From Effrenium voratum (Eukaryota; Sar; Dinophyceae; Suessiales; Symbiodiniaceae), in the NCBI GenBank assembly GCA_963377175.1, contig CAUJNA010000589.1:64501-128500 (forward strand): a DNA stretch of 64,000 nt. The letters run 5' to 3'. Below are positions 58,701 through 64,000 of this stretch, piece after piece (position 1 is the first letter of the stretch; every line of letters begins with the position of its first letter). The notes under the pieces were generated by a model. That model was not told the DNA's origin. It saw nothing but the letters and a program-made list of their open reading frames with translations, and made no database searches. The translations under genes were made by a program, and so were the position numbers.

Positions 58701-59963
58701 GGCTTGGGCGAGTCAACCCCTTGTTCACACATGCTTAAACCAGTATTGTCCAAAAAATCCCATCCTTCATAAAACCTGAACTGGCGTCTGGTACTCCCAA
58801 GCCCTACATCCATCATAGAATATGTAGCGGCTAAACAAAGGATGTATCGGGGTCGTGGAAATGATCGTAGATGAGTATTCAAGTCAAAACAAAACAAAAA
58901 ACACCATGATTCACACCGAACAAAGAAATCGTGGATGGCACTTGATGACTCCTGTGCTTGACTAAATGAAATCTCTTGTGATTTGTGAACCAGCATGTAG
59001 AAAGCAATTGTCCCAAACCATTGTTAAGCCCCAGCACCTAGAAAATGGTATGACAAGTCCCCTGAGTTGCTGCTTTGTCCATGTCCGATTGCACTGGGGT
59101 ATTCGAGAAAAAAAAATGGGATGCACACCCAAAAACCTTTCACTTTAGGTTCTACCTTCAGTGCCACAAGGGCCGTACATTTCCTCATCCATATCATTCT
59201 TCAACACCTTTCTAGGCCTTACTATAACCCTTGTTAAACCAGGTAGGAACCAAACCACCGACTAAAACAGCCCTTTTTTCATGCATGCCAGGCTCCCATG
59301 CTGCAGTCCCGTTCGCACTTGGCGCCCCTATCCCCACCTGAACAGTGGCCCCTACACGGGTCCCACACCCACAGTTTCTGAAGGGTATGATGTCAACCCC
59401 TGACGAAAAAAGCAGGCGCTTCCCATAATGACTAACTAACTAACTGACTAACTGACTAACTGACTAACTGACTGACTAACTAACTAACGGAACGCCGGGT
59501 TCTTCAAATTAAGTCCATCAAAAGCCAAAAAAAAGCCGGGTGAGGGTTGTTGGAGCGAAAAGGGGGGGGGGAGCTTGTGCAAGCCAAAGATCGTCTCTGT
59601 TCCTATGTTCCTGCGACTTCAAAGAAACATACCCAAGAGCAACGGGGCCGGGTATACTGGGCCCATGAAAGTGACATCCTCAAAATGATCCTCTGAGTGG
59701 TACTTTAAAGGGCAACCAAAAGGACATGAGCCCCAAAAAGTGTTGAAGTGGTAAGAAAGATTAACCCTCAAATATAATGTTGACCCCCAGTTTATAAATA
59801 GGGAGTGTGGGTCTGATTCCCCACCAAACTCAGATAAACTGGTTGATAATTCATATGGGTCAACATTATGTTGGAGAACCAAGATCTCAATTTTCAGAGA
59901 CCCAGAATTCACTTGGTCCTGCAGGATGTCCACGGCCAAACGTACCGCGCTGTCGCACTCCAT
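28310..59963 (-). CDS. POLR3C: RNA polymerase III subunit RPC3 (POLR3C/RPC82), about 20 exons
   Basis: RPC3 is a subunit of the RPC3-RPC6-RPC7 subcomplex of nuclear RNA polymerase III. It helps promoter opening and initiation on tRNA and 5S rRNA genes and is built of winged-helix domains and a C-terminal coiled coil. The identification rests on conserved blocks in family order: DHFGPVVARAG, LRNAMLVLLQHNL, FARLRFPHFLE, AQELLLVALKYGRV, MVRDRWGPVGLRIFNLLQ, KLEEGQIFNICMIP, SSDGAVANSNWLYYV, AMQAILNLR, LSAKERQML and a C-terminal LLLDAVLLAMRWR. The exons found add up to about 1.35 kb of coding sequence (about 450 residues), against about 530 in animals; the missing part is mainly a coil segment between 31.8 and 29.65 kb. 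Splice phases agree from the start codon through exon 18. Of 18 donors assigned, 12 are GC, 4 GT and 2 GA; every acceptor is AG. The introns are filled with inverted-repeat elements. Individual exon ends are inferred, but the gene identity is well supported. Confidence 0.88.
29598..29646 (-). CDS. POLR3C: RPC3 exon 19
   Basis: It encodes LSAKERQMLKEGRRIE, matching the ITAPERQQLETLKRN segment before the C-terminal helix. The acceptor is CCCATAG|C and the donor ATCGAG|GCGACG. Confidence 0.8.
29805..29953. mobile_element. Family C element, inverted relative to others
   Basis: Ends ATGTTGACCCCAGATGTGTC and ACGGGGTCAACAC; the centre GCCCTCCAAAAGTGG is the reverse of the usual one. RPC3 intron 18. 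Confidence 0.7.
30856..30959. mobile_element. Family A TIR element, shortened
   Basis: 104 bp in RPC3 intron 18 with ends CTGTGGATGGAC and GTCCGTCCACAG. Confidence 0.72.
31790..31835 (-). CDS. POLR3C: RPC3 exon 18 (3' end uncertain)
   Basis: It encodes DLAMQAILNLRVRFRA, matching the YKSIANLIERR start of the C-terminal coiled coil. The acceptor is GGTGCAG|GAC in phase 0. Several donors (CGG|GTCCGG, CCG|GTTCCG, CGC|GCCGCG) are possible. The coil that should follow was not located; a minus-strand stretch at about 30.45-30.58 kb is a weak candidate. Confidence 0.72.
31836..33078 (-). other. RPC3 intron 17
   Basis: It contains a degraded family D half (about 32085-32168), a family E copy (32227-32339) and A-rich tracts; no exon seen. 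Confidence 0.5.
32227..32339. mobile_element. Family E TIR element, diverged
   Basis: ATAACCCACC...CCACTTGCTAAGTA and TCACTAAGTAGG... with the GGGTTATAACC inner unit. A half copy lies at about 61200-61250. Confidence 0.5.
33079..33198 (-). CDS. POLR3C: RPC3 exon 17
   Basis: It encodes AMVKSSLLQWQQLARSSDGA then VANSNWLYYVAREPSTFQGP. It fits the LSENFxxLQEIPKxxDxxPxRTFYLYxV block, with the same spacing to the next exon as in relatives. The acceptor is GGCCAG|GCC and the donor CCCC|GTGGGT, a GT donor. Confidence 0.85.
33293..33367. mobile_element. Family D half element
   Basis: Interior CCAGTAGCGATCCGTTCC and right end TTCAGCAAATGGAAG; the left end is missing. RPC3 intron 16, 95 bp from exon 17. 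Confidence 0.55.
33490..33615. mobile_element. Family A TIR element, full length
   Basis: 126 bp in RPC3 intron 16. A family A left end alone lies at 34001 and another at 36978. Confidence 0.78.
34460..34499 (-). CDS. POLR3C: RPC3 exon 16
   Basis: It encodes TRDARQEGRELLQ, equivalent to the KEAKDMLYKM helix. The acceptor is CTCGCAG|A and the donor CTGCAG|GCCGCG. The split codon shared with exon 15 is restored exactly (2+1). Confidence 0.82.
35495..35538 (-). CDS. POLR3C: RPC3 exon 15
   Basis: It encodes KLEEGQIFNICMIP plus two bases, matching IEQKQVxxxAMIPAKEA of relatives. The acceptor is TTGCCAG|AAA and the donor CCGCT|GCCTTC. Confidence 0.87.
35986..36008. repeat. G-tract
   Basis: A run of about 19-20 G in RPC3 intron 14; assembly length may be unreliable here. 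Confidence 0.85.
37044..37166. repeat. TTACCTCACC pentamer-type array
   Basis: CTTAC/CTCAC units in a 10-bp register, directly at the 3' side of RPC3 exon 14's donor region (intron 14). Confidence 0.85.
37258..37311 (-). CDS. POLR3C: RPC3 exon 14
   Basis: It encodes MVRDRWGPVGLRIFNLLQ (18 aa), a very close fit to the family VVQERFGxxxxRIFRLLLQ block. The acceptor is GTCGCAG|ATG. The donor is CTCCAG|GACGGC, a GA donor, required because exon 15 starts in phase 0. Confidence 0.87.
38729..38782 (-). CDS. POLR3C: RPC3 exon 13
   Basis: It encodes EEVAEWTVDWDRCGQLLR (18 aa), matching the YVINLxKALxxL block that precedes the fourth winged helix. The acceptor is TGACAG|GAG and the donor CTGAGG|GCGCTC; phase 0 at both ends. 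Confidence 0.78.
40066..40158. repeat. 11-bp TGGTGGAACCC array
   Basis: Eight or nine tandem copies with small variants, RPC3 intron 12. Confidence 0.88.
40682..40815. mobile_element. Family F TIR element
   Basis: ACCTGGCTGTGGGTCAAAC...GATTTTGACCCATGGCC; the right end is 36 bp from RPC3 exon 12. Confidence 0.7.
40851..40904 (-). CDS. POLR3C: RPC3 exon 12
   Basis: It encodes RAAQDQLIRKKIERRSPQ (18 aa). The block is not clearly present in animal RPC3 and may be a lineage-specific charged insertion. Flanking phases, strand and splice signals fit (acceptor CGTCAG|CGC, donor CCGCAG|GCATGG). A family F element ends 38 bp past the donor. Confidence 0.65.
41306..41420. repeat. AAATAAAC/AAATAAAT array
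   Basis: AT-rich tandem units in the 587-bp RPC3 intron 11's upstream neighbour region, between exons 11 and 12. Confidence 0.85.
41492..41575 (-). CDS. POLR3C: RPC3 exon 11
   Basis: It encodes PGLMPATRDPQRLRDRLRSS then LDLLTTHK, equivalent to the family LPxGYxxSxxxLDQYLxxL helix. The acceptor is GGTCGAG|CCA and the donor CACAAG|GCGCGG; phase 0 at both ends. The following intron is the shortest found (587 bp). Confidence 0.72.
41646..41703. repeat. Near-perfect 58-bp hairpin
   Basis: TGTTCTAGAACAGGAACCCT pairs with AGGGTTCCTGTTCTAGAACA across a loop of about 18 bases that itself is mostly complementary (TTGAAAA/TTTTCGA). RPC3 intron 10, 71 bp upstream of exon 11. The arms themselves contain the palindrome TTCTAGAA. 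Confidence 0.85.
42211..42311. mobile_element. Family A TIR element, degraded
   Basis: The left end is damaged (TGTTGATGGACG) and the right end reads CCACCCACAG; in RPC3 intron 10. Confidence 0.6.
43093..43213. mobile_element. Family A TIR element, degraded
   Basis: Left end CGGTGGATGGACC; the right end is reduced to TGTGCATCG. RPC3 intron 10. Confidence 0.55.
43598..43687 (-). CDS. POLR3C: RPC3 exon 10
   Basis: It encodes SQEHVNELAGIALLATLSSV then VPGHGPALQS (30 aa), the helix after the YWxxNLDRF region. The acceptor is CTACAAG|TCC and the donor TCG|GCCCAG; phase 0 at both ends. A block of direct repeats begins in the intron immediately upstream of this acceptor. Confidence 0.75.
43692..44190. 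repeat. Direct repeats upstream of RPC3 exon 10
   Basis: GGAGGTTCTCTCTGGGATTT recurs at 43697 and 43829, and the CCCAAATCAAAGG unit recurs at about 43741, 43867 and 43988 with variants at 44153 and 44701. The array abuts the exon acceptor. Confidence 0.7.
44812..44927. mobile_element. Family A TIR element, degraded
   Basis: Left end CTCTGGATGGAC, right end GATTCCATCC; the interior is well preserved. RPC3 intron 9. Confidence 0.6.
45571..45648 (-). CDS. POLR3C: RPC3 exon 9
   Basis: It encodes AVYRYDRLNLNLCVCKNMLC then RVVEDV, matching the family YWxxNLDRFxxxxRxxxIVxxVxxR block. The acceptor is GGCGGAG|GCT. The donor is placed at GTG|GTCATG, but two other phase-0 donors lie a few bases upstream. 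Confidence 0.72.
45649..47595 (-). other. RPC3 intron 8
   Basis: It holds a 54-bp T-tract and otherwise low-complexity sequence. A plus-strand stretch near 46375-46470 reads PEALASLAKLPSGRSWLDLR; it opposes the gene and was not called as coding. Confidence 0.5.
47083..47136. repeat. 54-bp T-tract
   Basis: T-run with a single G; A-run on the gene strand. RPC3 intron 8. Confidence 0.9.
47596..47674 (-). CDS. POLR3C: RPC3 exon 8, basic/acidic linker
   Basis: It encodes VDEAKKRKRDEEERDSRRDF then GWKGVV. This charged, KRKR-containing linker corresponds to the poorly conserved basic region (KAKRP) before the third winged helix in relatives. The acceptor is GCCAG|G and the donor GTTGTC|GCTGAA. The 3' end is the least certain part. 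Confidence 0.7.
48478..48599. mobile_element. Family B TIR element, full length
   Basis: Ends CCTAGGTCCTCCAGTAGAGA and GCGGGACCTAGG; 68 bp from the RPC3 exon 7 donor. Confidence 0.8.
48668..48725 (-). CDS. POLR3C: RPC3 exon 7
   Basis: It encodes AEDLLEVIVKDRILRPEA, equivalent to the FVxLxxxHFVxR helix. The acceptor is AAAAG|CGG and the donor GCAGA|GCTGAG. A family B inverted-repeat element ends only 68 bp downstream of the donor. Confidence 0.75.
49395..49527. mobile_element. Family A TIR element, nearly full length
   Basis: 133 bp in RPC3 intron 6. A second, half copy with only the right arm ends near 49264. Confidence 0.76.
50210..50264. repeat. TA/ATAC dinucleotide tract
   Basis: ATATAT units with regular C interruptions, 87 bp past the RPC3 exon 6 donor. 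Confidence 0.88.
50351..50462 (-). CDS. POLR3C: RPC3 exon 6
   Basis: It encodes AQELLLVALKYGRVTRQLLL then AEAAEALELEDTKELQA, the second winged-helix start (family E-LLxxGxxTxSxxV). The acceptor is CGCAG|GCC. The donor GCGA|GTCGGT gives the correct phase for exon 7; the stronger-looking CAG|GCGAGT four bases earlier does not. Confidence 0.85.
50530..50970. repeat. Tandem repeat of about 120-180 bp in RPC3 intron 5
   Basis: TTCAGGTGGGTACAGCCC, the cognate ACGTGGGCACAGACCAC and CACGTGGGTACAGCCC are each followed by TTTGAAGGGTAAA-like sequence; three degenerate units. Confidence 0.65.
51606..51702 (-). CDS. POLR3C: RPC3 exon 5
   Basis: It encodes LHEVYHIEIDEIFARLRFPH then FLEHVGCRYGDK, the helix with the conserved RxRFPRY/H motif between the first two winged helices. 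The acceptor is CTGCAG|C and the donor AAG|GCCTGG. A tempting GT inside the exon (TGCAG|GTACGG) was rejected because it breaks the frame into exon 6. Confidence 0.88.
51789..51919. mobile_element. Family A TIR element, degraded ends
   Basis: The interior arms CGCACCACGTAAGAAACCC and GTGGTGCAGGG are clear, but the left terminus is lost. RPC3 intron 4, 86 bp upstream of exon 5. Confidence 0.58.
52225..52445. repeat. Short duplicated segment
   Basis: CAAAGCGAGAGCCCG occurs at 52239 and 52399, each followed by TTGCAACCCGAAG; spacing 160 bp, RPC3 intron 4. Confidence 0.6.
53055..53146 (-). CDS. POLR3C: RPC3 exon 4
   Basis: It encodes DLGFPQLRNAMLVLLQHN followed by LCTATPAVEYLQ. This is the most recognisable RPC3 block (family pattern VxxALxVLxQHNxV...VEYxA). 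The acceptor is GTCAG|GAC. The donor is placed at AGGC|GCGCGC because that gives the phase needed by exon 5. Confidence 0.9.
53160..53950. repeat. Direct-repeat block in RPC3 intron 3
   Basis: Units with GAACCGATCGGTCCGAT (53489, 53644), GTGGTGAAACGGGACT (53356, 53726) and AGTTGCAAGGTCGACCAGGA (53411; variant at 53817) recur with shuffled spacing, as expected from repeated unequal duplication. Confidence 0.7.
55704..55862. repeat. CT-rich microsatellites
   Basis: CT runs at 55706-55737 and 55842-55861 in a T/C-rich context, RPC3 intron 3. Confidence 0.88.
56842..56868 (-). CDS. POLR3C: RPC3 exon 3, 27-nt microexon
   Basis: It encodes LRALGAEHA, filling exactly the gap between exons 2 and 4; relatives have LRVIAHDTG at this place. 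The acceptor is GAGAAG|CTG and the donor GCG|GTCGGC. The phase is 0 at both ends, so skipping it would keep the frame but delete part of a winged helix. Confidence 0.65.
57185..57640. repeat. Degenerate direct repeats in RPC3 intron 2
   Basis: Repeats of TTTCTGGTAGC and GTTTAAAGGGAACCCCCTC alternate with A- and G-rich runs, four to five times. Confidence 0.65.
57762..57824 (-). CDS. POLR3C: RPC3 exon 2
   Basis: It encodes DHFGPVVARAGQLLLERGRRR minus nothing (21 aa in two blocks: DHFGPVVARAGQLLL then ERGRRR), the first winged-helix segment of RPC3 (EHFGxIVxxIGxxLxxxG in relatives). The acceptor is CCGCAG|GAC and the donor AGG|GCTCAC. The phase is 0 at both ends. Confidence 0.85.
59430..59488. 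repeat. CTAA/CTGA microsatellite
   Basis: About 14 tetranucleotide units (ACTAACTGACTA pattern), RPC3 intron 1. Confidence 0.88.
59782..59872. mobile_element. Family C element, short copy next to RPC3 exon 1
   Basis: ATGTTGACCCCCAG...GGGTCAACAT; ends 47 bp from the exon 1 donor. Confidence 0.65.
59919..59963 (-). CDS. POLR3C: RPC3 exon 1 with start codon
   Basis: It encodes MECDSAVRLAVDILQ (15 aa, phase 0 at the end), matching the family N-terminus, where the Met lies about 13 residues before the DHFG/EHFG block. This ATG was chosen because of that spacing; the frame stays open upstream through an acidic repeat, so a longer N-terminus is possible. The donor is CTGCAG|GACCAA, a GA donor. Confidence 0.75.
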
Positions 59964-60002
59964 GGCAAAGGGCAAAGGACTCTGCCCATGTCGCACGGAG
60001 GC

Positions 60003-60062
60003 GTCTTCGGCGTCTTCGGCGTCTTCGGGGTCTTCGGCGGTTTGGCCAGAGAAGCTGGGGTC
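60003..60062 (-). repeat. 9-bp coding-like repeat upstream of the RPC3 start
   Basis: Several near-copies of GTCTTCGGC (plus strand) read ED/PED/AED on the minus strand, in frame with and directly upstream of the RPC3 ATG. It is either 5' leader or an acidic N-terminal extension; the family start favours the leader. Confidence 0.6.
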
Positions 60063-61349
60063 TGATGCGTCTTGGGGCGTGTCTTGTGTTCGGGGAAGCC
60101 CCAAGACGGTAGGTTTTCCGTTTGAACTTGATATTTTTTTTGAAAACCACAAAGAAGGTGGTGCCTAACAGACAGACCAATTTGCCTTGCCCCCGCTGTT
60201 TCGGGGGAGGGGGACGGTTTCCTTTTGGCTTCACTTTGCACCATCGAAACAAAGAATCACACCTCGTGGATTGGCCCTTCTGTTGCATCCTGAAATGCTC
60301 TCTCCGAAAAGCATGCAGACACTGGGCCCGTTTTCAGCTCCCCCGCTCAAAGTGACGAACTTGTGGGTTAAATTCGGAACGTCCAACCACTGAACACTAA
60401 AAGGCACCGGATGGCTGGGGGCCACCAAGGACAGTCATCTGGGGAGTGGCAAAAAAGGTCTTCGACCTCCGCTGTCTTCCATTTGACTCTGTCGCTGTCG
60501 GTCTTGAATGCTGCGACACTGCAGCCCTTTTGCCGAACCGACAAAAACAGCAGAAGGCGTGGTCTCCTTTGGATAACTGGAAAGTTGATGGCTGTTGCCT
60601 AAAAACGAGCCAGCACCCCGCAGAAGGCTTGGTTTCCTTCGGATTCCGTTCAAACACCAACAGCAAATCGAGACAGTTTCAGGTGCACGATCTCCAGCTC
60701 CGCCCAAAAAAAAACGAAAACGCCCCTGCCTCGGTTTTTTAAAATCCCAGGTCTTTCGGGCTCCAGCCATCAAGGTTCCTCCAGTTTGCCTCTCTCCCTT
60801 GGCTTGGGTCGTGGTTTATATGATCCTGGATCCCAAACCACCTCAGGATGGATGGAGCTTTCAGAGCGACCGCTCTGGAAAACTTCGTCCGGAAGAAAAC
60901 CGTTCCATGCAAACCGCTCCATGCAAAGCGTTCCTGCTGGTCTGCAAAAAGCGCTCCTGCTATGCTGGTCTGCAATCTGGCACCGTACCTCTACTGAATT
61001 GACTTGACTCACAATCCAAACCTACAAAAAACGTGGTAATCCCGGAACCAGGTAAGAGAATTAAAAGGGGGGCCGCAACTATTTCTGGCTGGGATTGTCC
61101 CTACTAACCTTCATCTACTTCATGGAAAGACTCATTCTACCACTTTGATGAAGAGCATTTTGGACATCTGTCTTGGAGGATCACTCGGCCATTTTAGAAA
61201 GTGTGAAGCCACCTGACTAACCACTTTCTAACTTGGCCGAACACCCAAGTGCCTGTTTGTTGCAGTTTCAAGTGTCTGTTGGGAGGGGCCCCTTCTGTCG
61301 TGGTTGTAAAAAGCGCAAAGAGAAGACCAGAGCCATGTCGGGTGGCCCT

Positions 61350-61480
61350 CAACACAAGCAAGGCCCGTTCGCGGAGCCCCTTTGCCGAGCACATTCTCGC
61401 CGCCTGAACCGCCGGCGACGCCCCCACATCCGCCATGAGGGCCTTTGCCTGGCGCTCGCGCGGTGCTGGGTCTGCCGGTG
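61350..61480 (-). CDS. Unassigned exon candidate upstream of RPC3
   Basis: It encodes RQAKALMADVGASPAVQAAR then MCSAKGLRERALLVLRATRH. It is Ala-, Arg- and Leu-rich like the other exons, on the same strand. It probably belongs to a gene upstream of RPC3 (third in the row) or to a 5' leader; no family was recognised. Confidence 0.45.
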
Positions 61481-62024
61481 TTTGTTTTTTTGTGGGGGAG
61501 GGGGGGGGGGGGGGGATGCCTGTTTTGGGGAAGATCTCACCACCATTTTGGGTCTGTCGTTTTCTTTTAGGGGGGGGGGAGTTTGTTTTGGGGAAGGTTT
61601 TAAAGGGAAACCAAAAGGAACACCAGCCATATTTTGAGGTTCCCAAGGTTCTGAGACAAACCGCATGTGTCAAAGGGGGAATTCGATTTGGCGATTTTCC
61701 CGTTGGTTTTCCTTTAGACCTTTACCAAAGAGGGTACCCAAAAGAGGGTGCCCAAAGAGAGTACCCAAAGAGGGCACTCCCAGACTCGCCAGGAAATCCA
61801 CTTCGCAGTTCGTGGCGAAACGCTGAGCATGAAGGCCTTCTTCATCCAATCAGTTTCCCTCTCATTGGTGGGAGGGGATTCGCCCGTTTACCCTCTACAA
61901 AGCCAAGGGTTCAAATCCGAATCCAAACCACCAACCACGGGTTACCTGATCTAAGCTGGCCCAGGAGCTTCTAAGAGAGAGCACATTGTGGCATGAAAAC
62001 TTGGGCCCGTGGCAATGGTGTCCT

Positions 62025-62231
62025 TCATAGAAGCCTGGCTGAAGCTTGTGTATTGCTACGGACACCAAATGCCAGGGTCAGTTCACATTGGTAAACTCGT
62101 GTTCCGATGGCCGAAGAGAAAGCCCATGAAAATGTCTCGCCCATGGAAAAGCAATCGCCGAAATTCACCTCGTCGACACGGAGAATAAATGGCAAGTTCC
62201 CAACCAAGCCATGTCGCTTCTTGCAGCTCAT
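62025..62231 (-). CDS. Weak coding candidate
   Basis: The frame is open with GNLPFILRVDEVNFGDCFSM and GETFSWAFSSAIGT, containing a GACGAG|GTGAAT donor-like site. Nothing recognised; could be the 3' part of an upstream gene or chance. Confidence 0.2.
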   Translation of the reverse strand: MSCKKRHGLVGNLPFILRVDEVNFGDCFSMGETFSWAFSSAIGTRVYQCELTLAFGVRSNTQASARLL

Positions 62232-62697
62232 GTTGTGTTTTGTTCTTTTTTACATGGAACTCCCTACATTCCCCCCTTAAACATCATCACACCAAAGCAC
62301 TCCGGGTGATGGGTGTCGCATAGGCGCAAAAAAAATAATGCACAAAAAACACACTCAATATGCAAGCTCGGAGTCTAGGCTGTCAGGTTGATACAATGTT
62401 TGCCGAAACTGCGCTCTTCATGGCAAATACCTCCTGTTAGTCAGAGGTTGACAAATCATCCCAACAAATTATGCTGTCCCCTGGTTTCAAATTGCGCAGG
62501 TGTTCATCCCATCGTGGAAACCAGGTGGAAAAACCTGGTTTTAAAGTTGGTTCAAAGGGAAAGGAGAAAAAAAAAACTCGCCCCGATCCCAACTCAAATC
62601 CCTACGCCCCAGGCGAGCCTCTCGACGTTTGTGGTCCAAGGCCTGAAACGTTCCGAGAGTCGCCAAATCCCCCGTCCATCTAAGATGGTGTGTGATA

Positions 62698-62833
62698 CTG
62701 TGGATGGTTGCGAAATCCTCTTAGGCACCACCTAAGACATCCTGGAATGATTTGTTTCCCCTGTAAATACTAGCAAGCAATGGTTTCAACCATGATTTCA
62801 ACGTGGTGCGAAATGGGTTTCGTCCACCCACAG
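62698..62833. mobile_element. Family A TIR element, full length
   Basis: 136 bp with TA on both sides. Confidence 0.8.
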
Positions 62834-62899
62834 TAGTAATGTAAAAAACTTGAACATGCCATACATGCAGTAAAGGAGGTCTGAAAAACTGAGAAAATA

Positions 62900-63015
62900 A
62901 ATTTCGCAGCTATAAAGGTATCTGCAGCGCACTGCCCCCAAAGCGAAGCCGAAGCCACCAAGAGCTGAATGGGATATGCCGCCACGTGTTCCAGCCACAT
63001 ACAGGGCGACCCCAA
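62900..63015 (-). CDS. Weak coding candidate (LEHVAAYPIQLLVASASLWG)
   Basis: The minus frame reads MWLEHVAAYPIQLLVASASL then WGQCAADTF; two other frames are also open here. It is a possible hydrophobic exon of an upstream gene, not recognised. Confidence 0.22.
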
Positions 63016-63759
63016 TTTTCCCCTCGTAGCTTCGGTGTGGAACCAGTGGACACCACCTTCTCAAAAAGTCTCGGAAAGACCCCGCCCTCTTTCATCCCAA
63101 GTTCTGATCGACTCCAACAAAAAATAAAACCCTCCACGCGAAGCAACCAGCAAAAAGGGGAAATCCTACTTTTGAACATCTTCTTGCTGGGTATTTGGGG
63201 GTTGATCAAAGGAGCCCACGAACACGGGATGACCAGTGCAACGAGAAAGCCACGAGAAAAATGTGATACATTTCAACCACTCAATGGGAAGAAGCGTACC
63301 GGGGCCAGGAATACAGATCAAGCCAACCATTTGGCTGTGGCAACAAAAAAAAACGGAATTCCACAATGGCTTGCCCTGGTCAGTGGAAACCTGGCTTACC
63401 CAAAACCCGCGGTTTGCCCCCCGCCCATTTGGCAAATGTGGTTCTCTAACTTCCATGGCCCGGATTCCGACATGGGAAAACGGTTGTGGGAAAAGCTCCC
63501 TGTCGAAAACGAACCCACGGACGGACAGCAAAAGTGACCAAAAGTCTGCATGGGGATCTCACTCTTAGAGGCTTTCCAAATTTCGGCTTCTCTATAAGAA
63601 CCGACCTGAGAGTGTTCTTTTGACCCCAGACTATTCGAATTTGGAGGAAGAATAGGAGGGGGTTCCCCGGGTTCCCCCCCAAAAAGGAAAGGAGATCCCT
63701 CCAAAATTGGACACCCCCCTATGAATCACGTGGGTGTATTCATCCTCAATAACCCACCA

Positions 63760-63802
63760 CCCACTCATCCACCCATCCACCCACCCACCCACCAACCCAC
63801 TG
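63760..63802. repeat. CCCA microsatellite
   Basis: About ten CCCA/CCAT units near the right end. Confidence 0.85.
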
Positions 63803-64000
63803 ACTGCCCAGGATGTAGGATTGAAGATTTCCGGACATCTTCAACCTTACCTCTTCAATCCCAGCATGTATTGATGCAAGAAGCACCCCCCCTCCACCCT
63901 GGCAGTTTCTGATATGTATCTCGGATTCTCATGCACAGAAGAAAAAAAAACTGTGGTTTTCTGGCCATGCTCAAAAGCTCGAGGTGCATGTGCCCTGCCT

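Larger units (their letters stand above)
59964..64000. other. Region upstream of RPC3
   Basis: It contains the acidic repeat, three exon candidates, family A (62698-62833) and G (61010) copies, G-tracts (61499-61514, 61570) and a CCCA microsatellite at 63765. No gene was identified. The last 250 bp hold CTTCAATC/GATTGAAG fragments related to the 15.3-kb palindromic repeats. Confidence 0.5.

Noticed and set aside
183..62833. Family A/B elements as introners whose ends are the intron borders
   Set aside because: The placed RPC3 introns start and end outside the elements, mostly with GC donors. The GT...AG ends of the elements are suggestive only.
1..64000. tRNA, rRNA or snRNA genes
   Set aside because: No cloverleaf with box A/B or conserved rRNA/snRNA string was noticed; a covariance search would be needed to exclude them.

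Overview
The window looks like nuclear DNA of a dinoflagellate (inference; species not identifiable). The reasons are: no prokaryote-like gene packing; coding sequence broken into 27-120 nt exons between introns of about 0.6-3.7 kb; intron donors that are mostly GC, some GT and a few GA, always paired with AG acceptors; all recognised genes on one strand; and introns full of small inverted-repeat elements. Mixed GT/GC/GA donors and same-strand gene rows are established dinoflagellate traits.

Two genes can be rebuilt on the minus strand, head to tail. The first, about 59963 to 28310, is the RNA polymerase III subunit RPC3 (POLR3C/RPC82). Twenty exons were placed by reading frame, splice phase and recalled resemblance to the family. 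From the start codon to exon 18 all splice phases agree, including a 27-nt microexon. Only a coiled-coil stretch between exons 18 and 19 was not found. The second, from about 26828 to the left end of the window, is most probably nucleolar complex protein 2 (NOC2), a 60S ribosome assembly and export factor. About a dozen conserved blocks appear in the family order, with several exons still missing. The two genes lie about 1.5 kb apart, and that gap holds a long TTC repeat. Both serve protein-synthesis capacity: RPC3 for tRNA and 5S rRNA transcription, NOC2 for large-subunit maturation.

Right of 60 kb are a 9-bp coding-like repeat just upstream of the RPC3 start and a few unassigned minus-strand exon candidates (61.4, 62.2 and 62.9 kb), perhaps from a third gene.

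Non-coding layout: at least seven families of short terminal-inverted-repeat elements (called A-G here) sit in the introns and the spacer. Family A is 100-135 bp, begins CTGTGGATGG, targets TA and has about twenty copies; one copy is nested inside a family D element. There is also a 1.8-kb long-inverted-repeat element with palindromic GTGCTAGCAC units (about 13982-15791), many microsatellites, several local tandem repeats next to exons, and one 262-codon ORF resembling the C-terminal part of a virus-type D5/SF3 helicase-primase inside a NOC2 intron. No rRNA, tRNA or CRISPR was seen. All homology statements come from memory of family sequences, without a database search.
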